DNA from: an uncultured Prevotellaceae bacterium
Lineage (GTDB): Bacteria; Bacteroidota; Bacteroidia; Bacteroidales; Bacteroidaceae
Assembly: GCA_947168395.1 (NCBI GenBank)
Contig: CAMVLT010000028.1
Span: 1 to 44,353, forward strand
Length of the DNA stretch: 44,353 nt
Direction: 5' to 3'
Shown here: piece after piece, positions 1-7,617 of the stretch
Layout of the letters: every line of letters starts with the position of its first letter
Numbering within the stretch: the stretch's first letter is position 1
Position numbers and translations under genes: made by a program
The notes under the pieces: generated by a model
Databases searched by the model: none
The model's input: the letters and a program-made list of their open reading frames with translations, nothing else
What the model was told of the DNA's origin: nothing

Positions 1-164
1 TTACCGTTATGAACTGCAACAGTGTGTCCCACGAAGTCCGGGGAAATCATTGATGCTCTGGCCCATGTCTTGACGACATTCTTCTTACCGCTCTCATTCA
101 TGGCGAGAATCTTCTTCTCGAGCGATACGTTGATGTACGGACCTTTCTTTAATGAACGACTCAT
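1..164 (-). CDS. rpsS: 30S ribosomal protein S19 (partial, C-terminus beyond window)
   Basis: The minus-strand reading from the ATG at 164 begins [18 protein letters not shown] and continues to the window edge with [14 protein letters not shown]. This is the conserved N-terminal half of S19, which binds the head of the 30S subunit near the A site with S13. Only about 54 codons are present and the gene runs off the left edge. It follows rplB by 24 bp in the usual S10-operon order (L3-L4-L23-L2-S19), so it should be co-transcribed from the promoter upstream of rplC. Confidence 0.96.
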   Translation of the reverse strand, partial: MSRSLKKGPYINVSLEKKILAMNESGKKNVVKTWARASMISPDFVGHTVAVHNG

Positions 165-188
165 AATTTACTCTTCAGTTTAACTTGT

Positions 189-1016
189 TTACTTCTTGTT
201 AGCTCTTTCAATAATGTACTTGTTTGAAAGCTTCTTCGGTGCGCGCGTCTTGAGACCCTTAGCGTACAGACCCTTGCGTGAACGCGGATGTCCACCACTC
301 TGGCGACCTTCACCACCACCCATCGGGTGATCGTGCGGGTTCATGACAACACCACGGTTGTGCGGGCGACGGCCCAGCCAGCGGCTGCGGCCAGCCTTAC
401 CGCTCTGCTCCAGAGCGTGGTCTGAGTTACCTACACTACCTACAGTAGCCTTACAAGCAGAGAGAATCTGACGAGTCTCGCCTGAAGGGAGCTTAATCAC
501 ACAATAGCTACCCTCACGAGAAGTCAACTGAGCGAAATTACCAGCCGAACGAACGAGCTTGGCACCCTGACCGGGACGCATCTCGATGTTGTGGATCACT
601 GTACCAACAGGGATGTTAGCAAGTGGAAGAGCATTACCTACCTCGGGTACTGCATCTGCACCAGACATCAGAGTTGCACCAACCTGCAGTCCATTAGGAG
701 CAATGATATAACGTTTTTCACCATCAGCGTAGAAAAGAAGTGCAATGCGAGCTGAACGGTTAGGATCATACTCGATTGTCTTTACTACAGCTGGAACACC
801 ATCTTTCTCTCGCTTGAAGTCGATGAGACGATACTTCTTCTTGTGGCCGCCGCCCATGTAGCGGACAGTCATCTTACCGGTGTTGTTTCGACCGCCGGTA
901 GAACGCTTACCGTAAACGAGAGACTTCTCTGGCACGGATGCAGTAATATCCTCGAACGTGCCAATAACCTTGTGCCTTTGACCCGGAGTTACGGGTTTTA
1001 ATTTACGTACTGCCAT
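189..1016 (-). CDS. rplB: 50S ribosomal protein L2
   Basis: A 275-residue protein of normal L2 length. It contains the signature [17 protein letters not shown] near residues 220-240, which includes the conserved histidine region close to the peptidyl-transferase centre. L2 binds 23S rRNA and is needed for subunit association and peptide-bond formation. The start follows [16 protein letters not shown], typical of Bacteroidetes L2. It lies 5 bp after rplW and 24 bp before rpsS in a compact ribosomal operon. Nothing in the reading frame looks damaged. Confidence 0.98.
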   Translation of the reverse strand: MAVRKLKPVTPGQRHKVIGTFEDITASVPEKSLVYGKRSTGGRNNTGKMTVRYMGGGHKKKYRLIDFKREKDGVPAVVKTIEYDPNRSARIALLFYADGEKRYIIAPNGLQVGATLMSGADAVPEVGNALPLANIPVGTVIHNIEMRPGQGAKLVRSAGNFAQLTSREGSYCVIKLPSGETRQILSACKATVGSVGNSDHALEQSGKAGRSRWLGRRPHNRGVVMNPHDHPMGGGEGRQSGGHPRSRKGLYAKGLKTRAPKKLSNKYIIERANKK

Positions 1017-1021
1017 TTCTT

Positions 1022-1369
1022 TTATTCAATATTGCTATAAAAATCAATTGCGTCGCCCTCCTTCAGAGTGACGATTGCCTTCTTGTAGGCGTTCTTCTGT
1101 CCCTTCACGAGACCAGACTTCGTATAGCGGCTTGAGCGCTTGCCGGCATACTTAATCGTGTTCACTGCTATCACAGTAACATTGTACAGACCTTCGATCT
1201 CTTTCTTAATCTCAATCTTATTGGCCTCAGGCTTCACGATGAATCCGACCTTTGTCTCGGCCTTCTTCGTACGCTCCTCGCCCTTCACCTTATAAGTACG
1301 CTCTACAGAAGACTTGTCTGTAATCTTGGTCATCTTCTCAGTGACCAGCGGTTTGATGATAAATCCCAT
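1022..1369 (-). CDS. rplW: 50S ribosomal protein L23, with an internal insertion
   Basis: The ends match L23 well: [19 protein letters not shown] at the start, then [38 protein letters not shown] and a C-terminal ATVTLKEG-like segment ending DFYSNIE. L23 sits at the exit tunnel and docks trigger factor and SRP. The protein is 115 residues, longer than the roughly 96 residues I recall for Bacteroides L23. The extra, lysine- and glutamate-rich stretch (about residues 20-41, containing [13 protein letters not shown]) lies between the first helix and the GFIV strand. The gene lies between rplD (36 bp gap) and rplB (5 bp gap). Confidence 0.96.
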   Translation of the reverse strand: MGFIIKPLVTEKMTKITDKSSVERTYKVKGEERTKKAETKVGFIVKPEANKIEIKKEIEGLYNVTVIAVNTIKYAGKRSSRYTKSGLVKGQKNAYKKAIVTLKEGDAIDFYSNIE

Positions 1370-1405
1370 AGTTATTTACCTTTTTACTTTTTTACCTTTT
1401 CACAT

Positions 1406-2032
1406 TTATCCCAAGATACCATCGATAGTCTTCAGCGAGTTCTCCGTGATGACCAGCACGTCAGCGTCCAAAATCTTGTACGTGCTAACTTTCTGAGCCT
1501 CAATCACGTCTGCGCGCTGCAAGTTACGAGCCGACAAATAAACGTTCTTATTTGCTTCAGGCAAAACCATCAGCACTTTCTTACCGTCAACTTTCAGATT
1601 CTTTGCAATGTTTACAAATTCCTTAGTCTTCGGAGCCTCCAGATTGAAGTCCTCCACCACGACGATGGCGTTCTCCTGAGCCTTGTAGGTCAGTGCCGAC
1701 TTGCGGGCCAGCTGCTTCACCTTCTTGTTCAGCTTGAAGCTGTAATCACGGGGCTTCGGGCCAAACACGCGACCACCACCAATCAGCAGCGGCGAGTTGA
1801 TGTCACCATGACGGGCACCGCCGCCACCCTTCTGACGACCGAGCTTACGGGTAGAGCCCGAAATCTCGCTTCTTTCCTTTGACTTGGCAGTGCCCTGGCG
1901 CTGGTTGGCCATGTACTGCTTCACATCGAGATAAATGACGTGGTCATTAGGTTCAATTCCGAAGATAGCCTCATTCAGAGCCACCTTGCGGCCGGTCTCC
2001 TGACCTTTGATATTCAATACACTAACTTCCAT
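1406..2032 (-). CDS. rplD: 50S ribosomal protein L4
   Basis: A 208-residue L4 with the conserved segment [19 protein letters not shown] (about residues 60-78), which forms the extended loop that lines the exit tunnel, followed by [21 protein letters not shown]4 is an early 23S rRNA-binding protein. In Escherichia coli it represses its own operon through the leader; that role is not established in this phylum. The start [17 protein letters not shown] lies 1 bp after the rplC stop, so translational coupling is likely. The 36-bp gap to rplW contains short T-rich tandem repeats. Confidence 0.97.
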   Translation of the reverse strand: MEVSVLNIKGQETGRKVALNEAIFGIEPNDHVIYLDVKQYMANQRQGTAKSKERSEISGSTRKLGRQKGGGGARHGDINSPLLIGGGRVFGPKPRDYSFKLNKKVKQLARKSALTYKAQENAIVVVEDFNLEAPKTKEFVNIAKNLKVDGKKVLMVLPEANKNVYLSARNLQRADVIEAQKVSTYKILDADVLVITENSLKTIDGILG

Positions 2033-2033
2033 G

Positions 2034-2648
2034 TTACTTATTCACAATTACGGTTGAACCATTACATCCGGCGCAGCTTCCCTTCACAAGGATCAAGTTG
2101 TGCTCCGGAATTACCTTTAACACTTTGAGGTTCTGAGTCGTGACACGATCACAGCCCATGTGGCCACCCATTCTCATTCCCTTGAACACCTTAGCGGGAT
2201 ATGAGCAGGCACCAATCGAACCCGGCTTGCGGGCGCGGTCGTCCTGACCGTGAGTGGTCTGACCAACACCACCGAAACCGTGGCGCTTCATCACACCCTG
2301 GAAACCCTTACCCTTAGAGGTTCCTACGACGTCAACAAACTCTACGCCGTTGAAGATGTCCACCGTAATGGTGTCACCGAGGTTGTACTCCTCGTCGAAC
2401 TTGAACTCGGCCAAGTGGGCCTTGGGCGTCGTGTTAGCCTTCTTGAAGATACCCATCATCGCTTTGGTGGTACGCTTCTCCTTCTTCTCACCGAAGGCGA
2501 GCTGAACGGCCTTGTAACCGTCCTTCTCAACAGACTTCACCTGTGTCACAACGCAAGGACCAGCTTCGATAACAGTGCACGGTACATTCTTACCGTCGGC
2601 ACTGAAAACGGATGTCATTCCGATTTTTCTTCCTAATAATCCTGGCAT
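2034..2648 (-). CDS. rplC: 50S ribosomal protein L3
   Basis: A 204-residue L3 beginning [19 protein letters not shown], with the central signature [19 protein letters not shown] and the loop [18 protein letters not shown] that reaches toward the peptidyl-transferase centre. L3 is one of the proteins that initiate 50S assembly. It is the first gene of the operon here. In Bacteroides the gene rpsJ usually lies directly upstream, but here more than 1 kb of non-coding or decayed DNA lies upstream instead, with a promoter at about 2836-2866. Confidence 0.98.
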   Translation of the reverse strand: MPGLLGRKIGMTSVFSADGKNVPCTVIEAGPCVVTQVKSVEKDGYKAVQLAFGEKKEKRTTKAMMGIFKKANTTPKAHLAEFKFDEEYNLGDTITVDIFNGVEFVDVVGTSKGKGFQGVMKRHGFGGVGQTTHGQDDRARKPGSIGACSYPAKVFKGMRMGGHMGCDRVTTQNLKVLKVIPEHNLILVKGSCAGCNGSTVIVNK

Positions 2649-2835
2649 TTCAGTTTTAATTGTTTAAATAATAATGTTATATATCTTTTGTTTCGTTTCA
2701 AGTGTCACTGTGCTTTTGTTTGCCTACAGACACACATAAAGAAGAAACAGCCCACAACTCCTTTTCAGAAGCTAAACTGCTCTTTTTCAGCGTATTGTTA
2801 GCATAATGCCAGCGCAATAATCACTTTTGCGGCTG

Positions 2836-2866
2836 CAAAGGTACATATAAATAATGAGACACGCAA
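2836..2866 (-). promoter_or_regulatory. Bacteroidetes-type promoter of the ribosomal operon
   Basis: On the minus strand TACCTTTG (2836-2843) matches the -7 consensus TAnnTTTG, and TTG (2864-2866) lies 20 bp upstream where the -33 TTTG is expected. Transcription should start near 2829, giving a leader of about 180 nt before the rplC ATG at 2648. A long leader of this kind could host autogenous control by a ribosomal protein; I could not recognise a specific known leader motif. Confidence 0.6.
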
Positions 2867-2951
2867 CATTTTTTACGTATCTTACCCATTATTTAAGTTT
2901 TTTTATGTTTTCACCATGCTCGCCGTGTTGCTGAAATAAGTTTTGTAGGCA

Positions 2952-3184
2952 AAAACACCTAACCACCTACCTGAATCTCTCAGAACGCCTTTCCACAAAG
3001 GCATTCCCGGCAGGTAGGTGTTTCTCAGACACCTACCTCACACCTACCTGACACCCACCTTAGCCATCACCTCAAGGTACCTGTTGAGGTAGGTGTTAGG
3101 TAGGTGTTCAGCCAACACCTACCTCGTTGAAACCCCTGCCTACAAAGGCTTTTCCGGCGATTTAGGTAGGTGGTTAGGTGTTTT
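2952..3184. repeat. Iterated AGGTAGGTG / CACCTACCT repeat region with 21-bp terminal inverted repeat
   Basis: A 233-bp non-coding segment holds at least nine copies or near-copies of AGGTAGGTG in both orientations (for example 3012, 3088, 3098, 3164 forward; 2964, 3030, 3041, 3115 reverse). Its two ends, 2952-2972 and 3164-3184, are exact inverted copies of one another over 21 bp. Inside, two related sub-units (about 2995-3021 and 3142-3172) each run ACAAAGGC..T.CCGGC before the motif. There is no open frame with coding character. Possible roles are a protein-binding array, a cruciform or the remnant of a mobile unit; the sequence alone does not decide. Confidence 0.7.
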
Positions 3185-3249
3185 CCGATAATTCTCTCAT
3201 TTTTCAACCCAATGCCAAGCCTTCCGAGTTCCCACAGGGGGAACTCCCC

Positions 3250-3290
3250 GTTTAGTTACGGTAAACCCAGGGTTTAGTTACGGTAAACTG
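3250..3290. repeat. Tandem TTTAGTTACGGTAAAC repeats
   Basis: Two direct copies of TTTAGTTACGGTAAAC, about 22 bp apart, in non-coding DNA. Related GGTAAAC or GGGAAAC cores recur at 3736-3795 and 23722-23840, so these belong to a short intergenic repeat family. No gene was found here. Confidence 0.55.
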
Positions 3291-3334
3291 CCAAGGGATT
3301 CGGTGAACCTATAGGCACCACGATTTCAGAGTTG

Positions 3335-3601
3335 TTAAACGTCAAATCCAAGTTCGCGAGCCATCTACCTGACTACTTTCACGTCAACTGTCACGTGGTC
3401 AGATTTATCGTAGATGGTGAGAAGGGCGATTCGCCCTTCGTGTTCGGCGATGATGGCATTGGCCGTGACGACACGGGCACTGCCAGACTTGCCGCGCCTC
3501 ATCCTCATCAAGGGTTCAAACAGCAACAAGCTCTTCGAACTGCCTGAACTGCTGTAGGCCCTCACGCTGCCGGTAGTGACACAATGACAGATTATACACA
3601 T
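3335..3601 (-). pseudogene. Decayed RelE/HigB-like toxin remnant
   Basis: The minus frame contains MRRGKSGSARVV followed by HEGRIALLTIYDKSDHVTV. This resembles the core of RelE-superfamily toxins (GKSGGARVI...E.G.IYLLTIYDKSE), which cleave mRNA at the ribosome. The frame meets a TAG at 3365-3367 and resumes without a shift as MARELGFDV before TAA at 3335. The expected N-terminal half (helices and the R-K-L-R strand) is not recognisable upstream, and no antitoxin gene is adjacent. I read it as a toxin gene broken by a nonsense change and N-terminal decay. The match is by eye over about 35 residues. Confidence 0.4.
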
Positions 3602-3735
3602 TATTTTGTAAAATCGTTATGCGTACATGCGTGCGCACAGGTACGCGAGCTGTTTTCTGATTTTAGTGTATTATGTGTCAATGTGTCATCGATATCAATC
3701 TGCTGGATTCGTTACTCCCTTCGTGCGGCTCCGAC

Positions 3736-3795
3736 TTTCAGTAGGGGAAACCTGGGTTTTCAGTAGGGGAAACTCCGACTTTCAGTAGGGGAAAC
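3736..3795. repeat. Three TTCAGTAGGGGAAAC direct repeats
   Basis: Three direct copies of TTTCAGTAGGGGAAAC occur at about 20-bp spacing, followed further on by a divergent TTTCAGTACGACAAAC near 3899. They lie in non-coding DNA between the RelE-like remnant and the next gene. The remaining DNA to 3976 shows no coding features. Confidence 0.6.
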
Positions 3796-3976
3796 CTCCG
3801 TCATCTGCCGTTTGGTATGAGGGCGTCTCATATCGGCGTGACTATTGCAATGACAAAGTTACTACTTCTTCAGCCCCTGAATCATACGTTTCCATGGGTT
3901 TCAGTACGACAAACTGTTTGTCCCCACTAAAGGTTTTTGGGGAGGCTTGAAGCCTCGGTTCCCCTACAAATAATCA

Positions 3977-4396
3977 TTATATATGGAAAACAGTATAAAG
4001 AAATATGCTCACACCTCCCACGAAAAATAGAACTGCTATCATATTCCACGACAAACTATCATAATTCTGGTCTTCACGGAATTCTTTGAAATATCTTGTA
4101 TAGACAGATGTTGCAAAAAACTTACTAAGTAATAATGATAAGCCCACTAAAAGGAAAGGGGCAATCAGTAAAAATGCTTTTAACTTTATGATATGAACAC
4201 CAAGCATGCGGATTGGCAATAGAATTAGCACGTAAAGCAATCCTGTCAGATAACCAACAATAGATAACCCCATCAATTTTGAAGCTATAATATCCATATC
4301 ATTCCCGTCCCGATATTCCAATGAACTAAAAGAAAACATCCTGTCAAAAGCTGCAAAGGAGTAGTATATATGGTTTAAGAATCTTTCTACTTTCAT
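3977..4396 (-). CDS. Hypothetical three-helix membrane protein
   Basis: I do not recognise this 139-residue protein. It has a polar N-terminal segment of about 40 residues, then three hydrophobic stretches at about 41-66 (GLSIVGYLTGLLYVLILLPI), 72-95 and 117-138, consistent with an inner-membrane protein. The polar stretch between the second and third helices contains YTRYFKEFREDQNYDSLSWN. The composition is A+T-rich compared with the PUL genes, suggesting acquired DNA. It lies 16 bp downstream of the secreted-protein gene 4413-5120, so the two may form an operon. Confidence 0.7.
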   Translation of the reverse strand: MKVERFLNHIYYSFAAFDRMFSFSSLEYRDGNDMDIIASKLMGLSIVGYLTGLLYVLILLPIRMLGVHIIKLKAFLLIAPFLLVGLSLLLSKFFATSVYTRYFKEFREDQNYDSLSWNMIAVLFFVGGVSIFLYTVFHI

Positions 4397-4412
4397 AACA
4401 ATTTCTTTTTAT

Positions 4413-5120
4413 TTAAAACGCAGGCACATTATGTATCTGTGGTTCGCTTTTTTGTTTTTTGAATCTCTTTTTATAAGCTTTCCAATCCTTCTTGTCTTCC
4501 CACAACCATTTCTTTTTTAACCTAATCCTTGTATCTGGAGGTGGCAATGTTGAACAACAAGGAATAAAATGAAGAGTATCATTGTGAATTTTACGGGCCG
4601 ATTCTCCGTCCATTTCGTGCTCTTCACACCAGATAATAGTCTCTCTGTCTACAATACGAAATTTAAGCTTATACATAAAAAGCTGAAAATATATTTGGAA
4701 TCTGATAGAAAAATATATACTATTCTCGAAATACAAATTGGCATAAATCGTGTCACCCTCAATTTTGTAGACACCACTAGAACCACTTTCCCATCTTTTG
4801 GTTTCTTGATCATAATACCCCCCAGGCGGAAAAGATCCTCCACGATAGCTCACGGTATCATTAGGTATACTATTACAAAACACCAGAGTTCCGTCATCGT
4901 AGAAGATAAATGCCTCCGGCATGGCGTTTCTTTTGTAATACCCATTATTCGCCATTTTGCTTTTTATATCTGTTAAACTCTTTTTCCATTTAATATCAGA
5001 CAATGATTTAATACTTTGAGAGTAAGCTGGGATAATCAGAAATCCAAAAGAAATCAATATGAATAGTCTCAGCGTGCAGTAGTTACTCTCAATAAATTGT
5101 TTTGCATTTAGTTGTTCCAT
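4413..5120 (-). CDS. Hypothetical secreted protein
   Basis: I chose the ATG at 5120 (MEQLNAKQFIESNY) over the longer frame from 5153, because the extra codons fall near and inside a 182-bp repeat. About residues 17-36 (LRLFILISFGFLIIPAYSQS) look like a signal peptide with AYSQS cleavage. The mature part is rich in aromatic residues and beta-type sequence (GGSFPPGGYYDQETKRWESG, VYKIEGDTIYANLYFEN), as in lipocalin-like Bacteroidetes proteins. The C-terminus is strongly basic (KKKWLWEDKKDWKAYKKRFKKQK). No catalytic motif is visible, and I assign no function. Confidence 0.65.
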   Translation of the reverse strand: MEQLNAKQFIESNYCTLRLFILISFGFLIIPAYSQSIKSLSDIKWKKSLTDIKSKMANNGYYKRNAMPEAFIFYDDGTLVFCNSIPNDTVSYRGGSFPPGGYYDQETKRWESGSSGVYKIEGDTIYANLYFENSIYFSIRFQIYFQLFMYKLKFRIVDRETIIWCEEHEMDGESARKIHNDTLHFIPCCSTLPPPDTRIRLKKKWLWEDKKDWKAYKKRFKKQKSEPQIHNVPAF

Positions 5121-5131
5121 AATGTCAATAC

Positions 5132-5314
5132 AATCACGGGGACTTGCGATCATTTTTCATTTGCTACAATTTCTGTATTACTCCGAAAGAGGCACCTGTC
5201 AGTCTTGCAAGCTGGCGAATGCCGACACAAAATGACATGGCGAATCCCAGTACCGCTAAGCTTTCTTGCTTGTCGTGGCATCGTACGTCGTTTTCTTGTT
5301 AGACTATGCAAAAG
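5132..5314. repeat. 182-bp direct repeat, copy 1
   Basis: This segment repeats at 6422-6602 with only scattered differences, from AATCAYGGGGACTTG to TGCAAAAG. On the minus strand it contains the start of a RAYT transposase frame. Copy 1 alone is also bracketed by a 16-bp inverted repeat with one mismatch: CTTGCGATCATTTTTC at 5144-5159 and GAAAAATGATCACAAG at 5351-5366. That would fit a MITE-like unit of about 223 bp. Confidence 0.8.
5228..5281 (-). pseudogene. RAYT (REP-associated Y1 transposase) N-terminal fragment, copy 1
   Basis: From the ATG at 5281 the minus strand reads MPRQARKLSGTGIRHVIL. This matches the start of REP-associated tyrosine transposases (typically MPRQARK.S.TGIYHVMLRG). 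The match ends there and the frame continues as unrelated codons, so the catalytic HUH and tyrosine motifs are absent. It is a fragment carried in the direct repeat rather than an active transposase. Confidence 0.5.
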
Positions 5315-5483
5315 TAATAACATATTTCTAAACTGCCAAATTATTCGACGGAAAAATGATCACAAGCGCTCGGCTATGCCGCTTTGCTTGCGAAGAACCG
5401 TCACCGGTGATTTTTCCCAACGCGGAAAAAGATGACGAAGAAGTCCTCTAATCCTAGGTCGTGAACTTATCACCACATTGAAT

Positions 5484-6320
5484 TTATCTATCATGAAAAA
5501 CGATTGGCAGAATCGTCTTCTCTTTTTGCCCTATGTTTTTAAGAGTTACATTTGTTGTTGGACTAATGGCATAATCAAATACATAGTCGTGAGTTGGTAA
5601 AAGGTATGTATCAGAAATATCCCCTTTAGCATAAATTAAGCCATCTTCTATTCTAAACGTGATATCGACCATCTCGCTCATGGGTGAAAAAGAAAATGAT
5701 TGTCCCTTATCGAGCAAAAGATGAAGTCTTTGCGAAAAAGTCTCTGCTTCGCTTTTTTCAATAAGCAAGTCGCTTTCCATCATAAAACATGGGGTACAAA
5801 TACTAATATGACCATCATAATAGTATTCATTGTCTTGATTATTATTCATGCTCAAAACAATGTTCACAGAATTGTCAATATTATGATTCCTGTTATCAGC
5901 AAGAGATGAAATATTATATGGAGAAACGACAAAACACTTCCTGACAGATGAGTCAATTTCTGTGCATTTCCATCCATATTTATAAACTACAAATTCAATT
6001 TGTGAGTAACCATTTTCCTCCACCTTATCATATAGCCTAAACATGAAGAAAGCCACTTTTTCTCCAAACAACGACTCACGCAATTCAACTCTTAGCTCAA
6101 TCCTTCCTTGACCTACTATTAAAGAAGGCCCAATTGGAAATATTTCCAAAAACGACACTATATTCCGCAACTCATCATCACCTAAATACACACAATTATA
6201 GGCTACTGATTTTCCACCAAAGATTTTAATCGCGTATTCTGCCTTTTTACCAGAGCACCGATTCAATTGTGAAATCAGGATTCGCAAGTTGTGCTTATAA
6301 TCTTCAATTCCTATTGTCAT
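5484..6320 (-). CDS. Hypothetical protein flanked by direct repeats
   Basis: A 278-residue protein with no signal peptide or membrane segment, starting MTIGIEDYKHNLRILISQLN. It is A+T-rich and hydrophilic. The C-terminal half alternates strands and short helices (CTPCFMMESDLLIEKSEAE, then LLDKGQSFSFSPMSEMVDITFRIEDG). That rhythm weakly recalls WapI/Imm-type immunity proteins, but I see no diagnostic residues. The gene sits exactly between the two 182-bp direct repeats (5132-5314 and 6422-6602), which suggests it arrived with, or was trapped by, the repeat unit. It is probably cytoplasmic; function unknown. Confidence 0.65.
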   Translation of the reverse strand: MTIGIEDYKHNLRILISQLNRCSGKKAEYAIKIFGGKSVAYNCVYLGDDELRNIVSFLEIFPIGPSLIVGQGRIELRVELRESLFGEKVAFFMFRLYDKVEENGYSQIEFVVYKYGWKCTEIDSSVRKCFVVSPYNISSLADNRNHNIDNSVNIVLSMNNNQDNEYYYDGHISICTPCFMMESDLLIEKSEAETFSQRLHLLLDKGQSFSFSPMSEMVDITFRIEDGLIYAKGDISDTYLLPTHDYVFDYAISPTTNVTLKNIGQKEKTILPIVFHDR

Positions 6321-6421
6321 AGCTTTTTTGTTGCTAATGTAATAAAAATACTCAACATAACCTACGGATAAAGAAAAAATGGAACACCATTTAACTTAAA
6401 TGTATGCATTTTATGAATCAG

Positions 6422-6602
6422 AATCATGGGGACTTGTGATCATTTCATTTGCTACAATTATTGTATTACTCCGAAAGAGGCACCTGTCAGTCTTGCAAGC
6501 TGGCGAATGCCGACACAAAATGACATGGCGAATCCCAGTACCGCTAAGCTTTCTTGCTTGTCGTGGCATCGTAGGTCGTTTTCTTGTTAGACTGTGCAAA
6601 AG
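6422..6602. repeat. 182-bp direct repeat, copy 2
   Basis: Second copy of the unit at 5132-5314, in the same orientation. Its high-coordinate end abuts the signal-peptide codons of the small frame 6544-6648. No inverted CTTGTGATCATTTTTC partner was seen on the far side of this copy. Confidence 0.8.
6516..6569 (-). pseudogene. RAYT transposase N-terminal fragment, copy 2
   Basis: The minus strand from the ATG at 6569 again reads MPRQARKLSGTGIRHVIL and then loses similarity to the transposase family. It overlaps the 3' end of the small frame 6544-6648 in another frame. The HUH motif and catalytic tyrosine are missing. Confidence 0.5.
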
Positions 6603-6648
6603 CAGCAACGGAAGCTGCCAGCATCATAGTAATCATTAATTGTTTCAT
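6544..6648 (-). CDS. 34-residue secreted peptide frame, probably a truncated gene
   Basis: The frame starts at the ATG at 6648 with MKQLMITMMLAASVAAFAQS, a convincing Bacteroidetes signal peptide with AFAQ cleavage, and ends after NKKTTYDATTSKKA. The last third lies inside the 182-bp repeat. Copy 1 of that repeat carries the same codons from the AQ position on but no signal peptide. It is therefore either a real small secreted peptide or the signal peptide of a gene interrupted by the repeat; I favour interruption. It starts 37 bp downstream of the secreted protein 6685-7545. Confidence 0.35.
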   Translation of the reverse strand: MKQLMITMMLAASVAAFAQSNKKTTYDATTSKKA

Positions 6649-6684
6649 AAGCATATCGTTTTTGGTTTTCAATTATTATCCATA

Positions 6685-7545
6685 TTACTTTATAAGCACT
6701 TTCCTGCCCTCTTTGATATACACGCCACGCTTCGGCTGTCCGTCTATGCGGCGGCCTTGCAGGTCGTAAACCCCAATTCTTTCTTCAGAGTTTGTTGCCA
6801 TTTTATTCTTTATATTCAATGCTTTTCCCATTTCATCACTATAAAAAATATAATCTACGGTCTGGAGGTCACCTTTAAAGGTAAAGGAAAGTGTTAATTG
6901 GATACCCTCCCATCTCTTCATTTCCGGATTAGGATTTAGGTAACAGAATAGCATGCCTGGTGAATTAAGACAGCCCAGACCTTCCATCAGCTCATAGCCG
7001 TTGCTAAGGGTTAATAAACGACGGGAAACGCCATCTAAGGTAGTAACTCTGCTAACATTGGTAACAAACACTATGCTATGCCCAAACCGATAAGGATATA
7101 TGTCGCCAGGTTGCATGTTGAAATCGTAAAGCACAAGTTCTCCGTCTCCTGTATCCTTGTAGGGAATATAATTTTTGTCGCCCAGGTAGCTCCATTTCGA
7201 TTCTTCAGATAGGAAATACATATATTCCTCACGGTCAACATACATACGACCGTCTGCAATCCTAATTCCTAACATGTCGACATACATTTCATCATTTACA
7301 GGAGGTAATTGGTTTGCTCCAATACCATTGGTAAAACCTGAAGCCATGTAATATTGTTTACCGTTCTTCATATACGGATTACCCATAATAATATCAAGAT
7401 CTGTGCCACCACTACGACCTTTATATTCCCCCTGCCAGAAATAGTGAACAAGGTTATAAGTGGCATTAGAATCGTAGGGGTAATACTGGGCATTCCCTGC
7501 TATCGAAACAAGTGATAGTAATATCAGCAATAAAATCTTACCCAT
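6685..7545 (-). CDS. Secreted hypothetical protein with GVYI-type C-terminal tail
   Basis: A 286-residue protein with an N-terminal signal peptide (MGKILLLILLSLVSIAGNAQ). It ends with IGVYDLQGRRIDGQPKRGVY followed by IKEGRKVLIK, a tail common on Prevotella surface or secreted proteins and similar in form to type IX secretion C-terminal domains. The body is rich in Tyr, Gly and Asp with no catalytic motif I recognise. A -7 element TATATTTG lies at 7571-7578, so it probably has its own promoter. It is separated from the FN3-like lipoprotein gene by 72 bp. Confidence 0.75.
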   Translation of the reverse strand: MGKILLLILLSLVSIAGNAQYYPYDSNATYNLVHYFWQGEYKGRSGGTDLDIIMGNPYMKNGKQYYMASGFTNGIGANQLPPVNDEMYVDMLGIRIADGRMYVDREEYMYFLSEESKWSYLGDKNYIPYKDTGDGELVLYDFNMQPGDIYPYRFGHSIVFVTNVSRVTTLDGVSRRLLTLSNGYELMEGLGCLNSPGMLFCYLNPNPEMKRWEGIQLTLSFTFKGDLQTVDYIFYSDEMGKALNIKNKMATNSEERIGVYDLQGRRIDGQPKRGVYIKEGRKVLIK

Positions 7546-7570
7546 AAGTTTCTTTTTAATAATATCTTTG

Positions 7571-7578
7571 CAAATATA
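7571..7578 (-). promoter_or_regulatory. -7 element TATATTTG upstream of the secreted protein gene
   Basis: The minus strand reads TATATTTG, a match to TAnnTTTG, 26 bp upstream of the ATG at 7545. No good -33 TTTG was found at the expected spacing, so this is a half-supported promoter. Confidence 0.4.
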
Positions 7579-7617
7579 GCAAAAACACGAAATCGTTGCA
7601 CATATATTTCTCCTTCC

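Noticed and set aside
2952..3184. AGGTAGGTG cluster as a CRISPR array
   Set aside because: The motifs are 9 bp, in both orientations and at irregular spacing, unlike CRISPR repeats; no cas genes are present.
5340..5480. A coding gene between repeat copy 1 and the gene 5484-6320
   Set aside because: Only a short palindrome (TCACCGGTGA) and the inverted end of the repeat are visible; no open frame with coding character.
5484..6320. WapI/Imm-type immunity protein
   Set aside because: Only the rhythm of strands is similar; no conserved residues or adjacent toxin gene were found, so no function is claimed.
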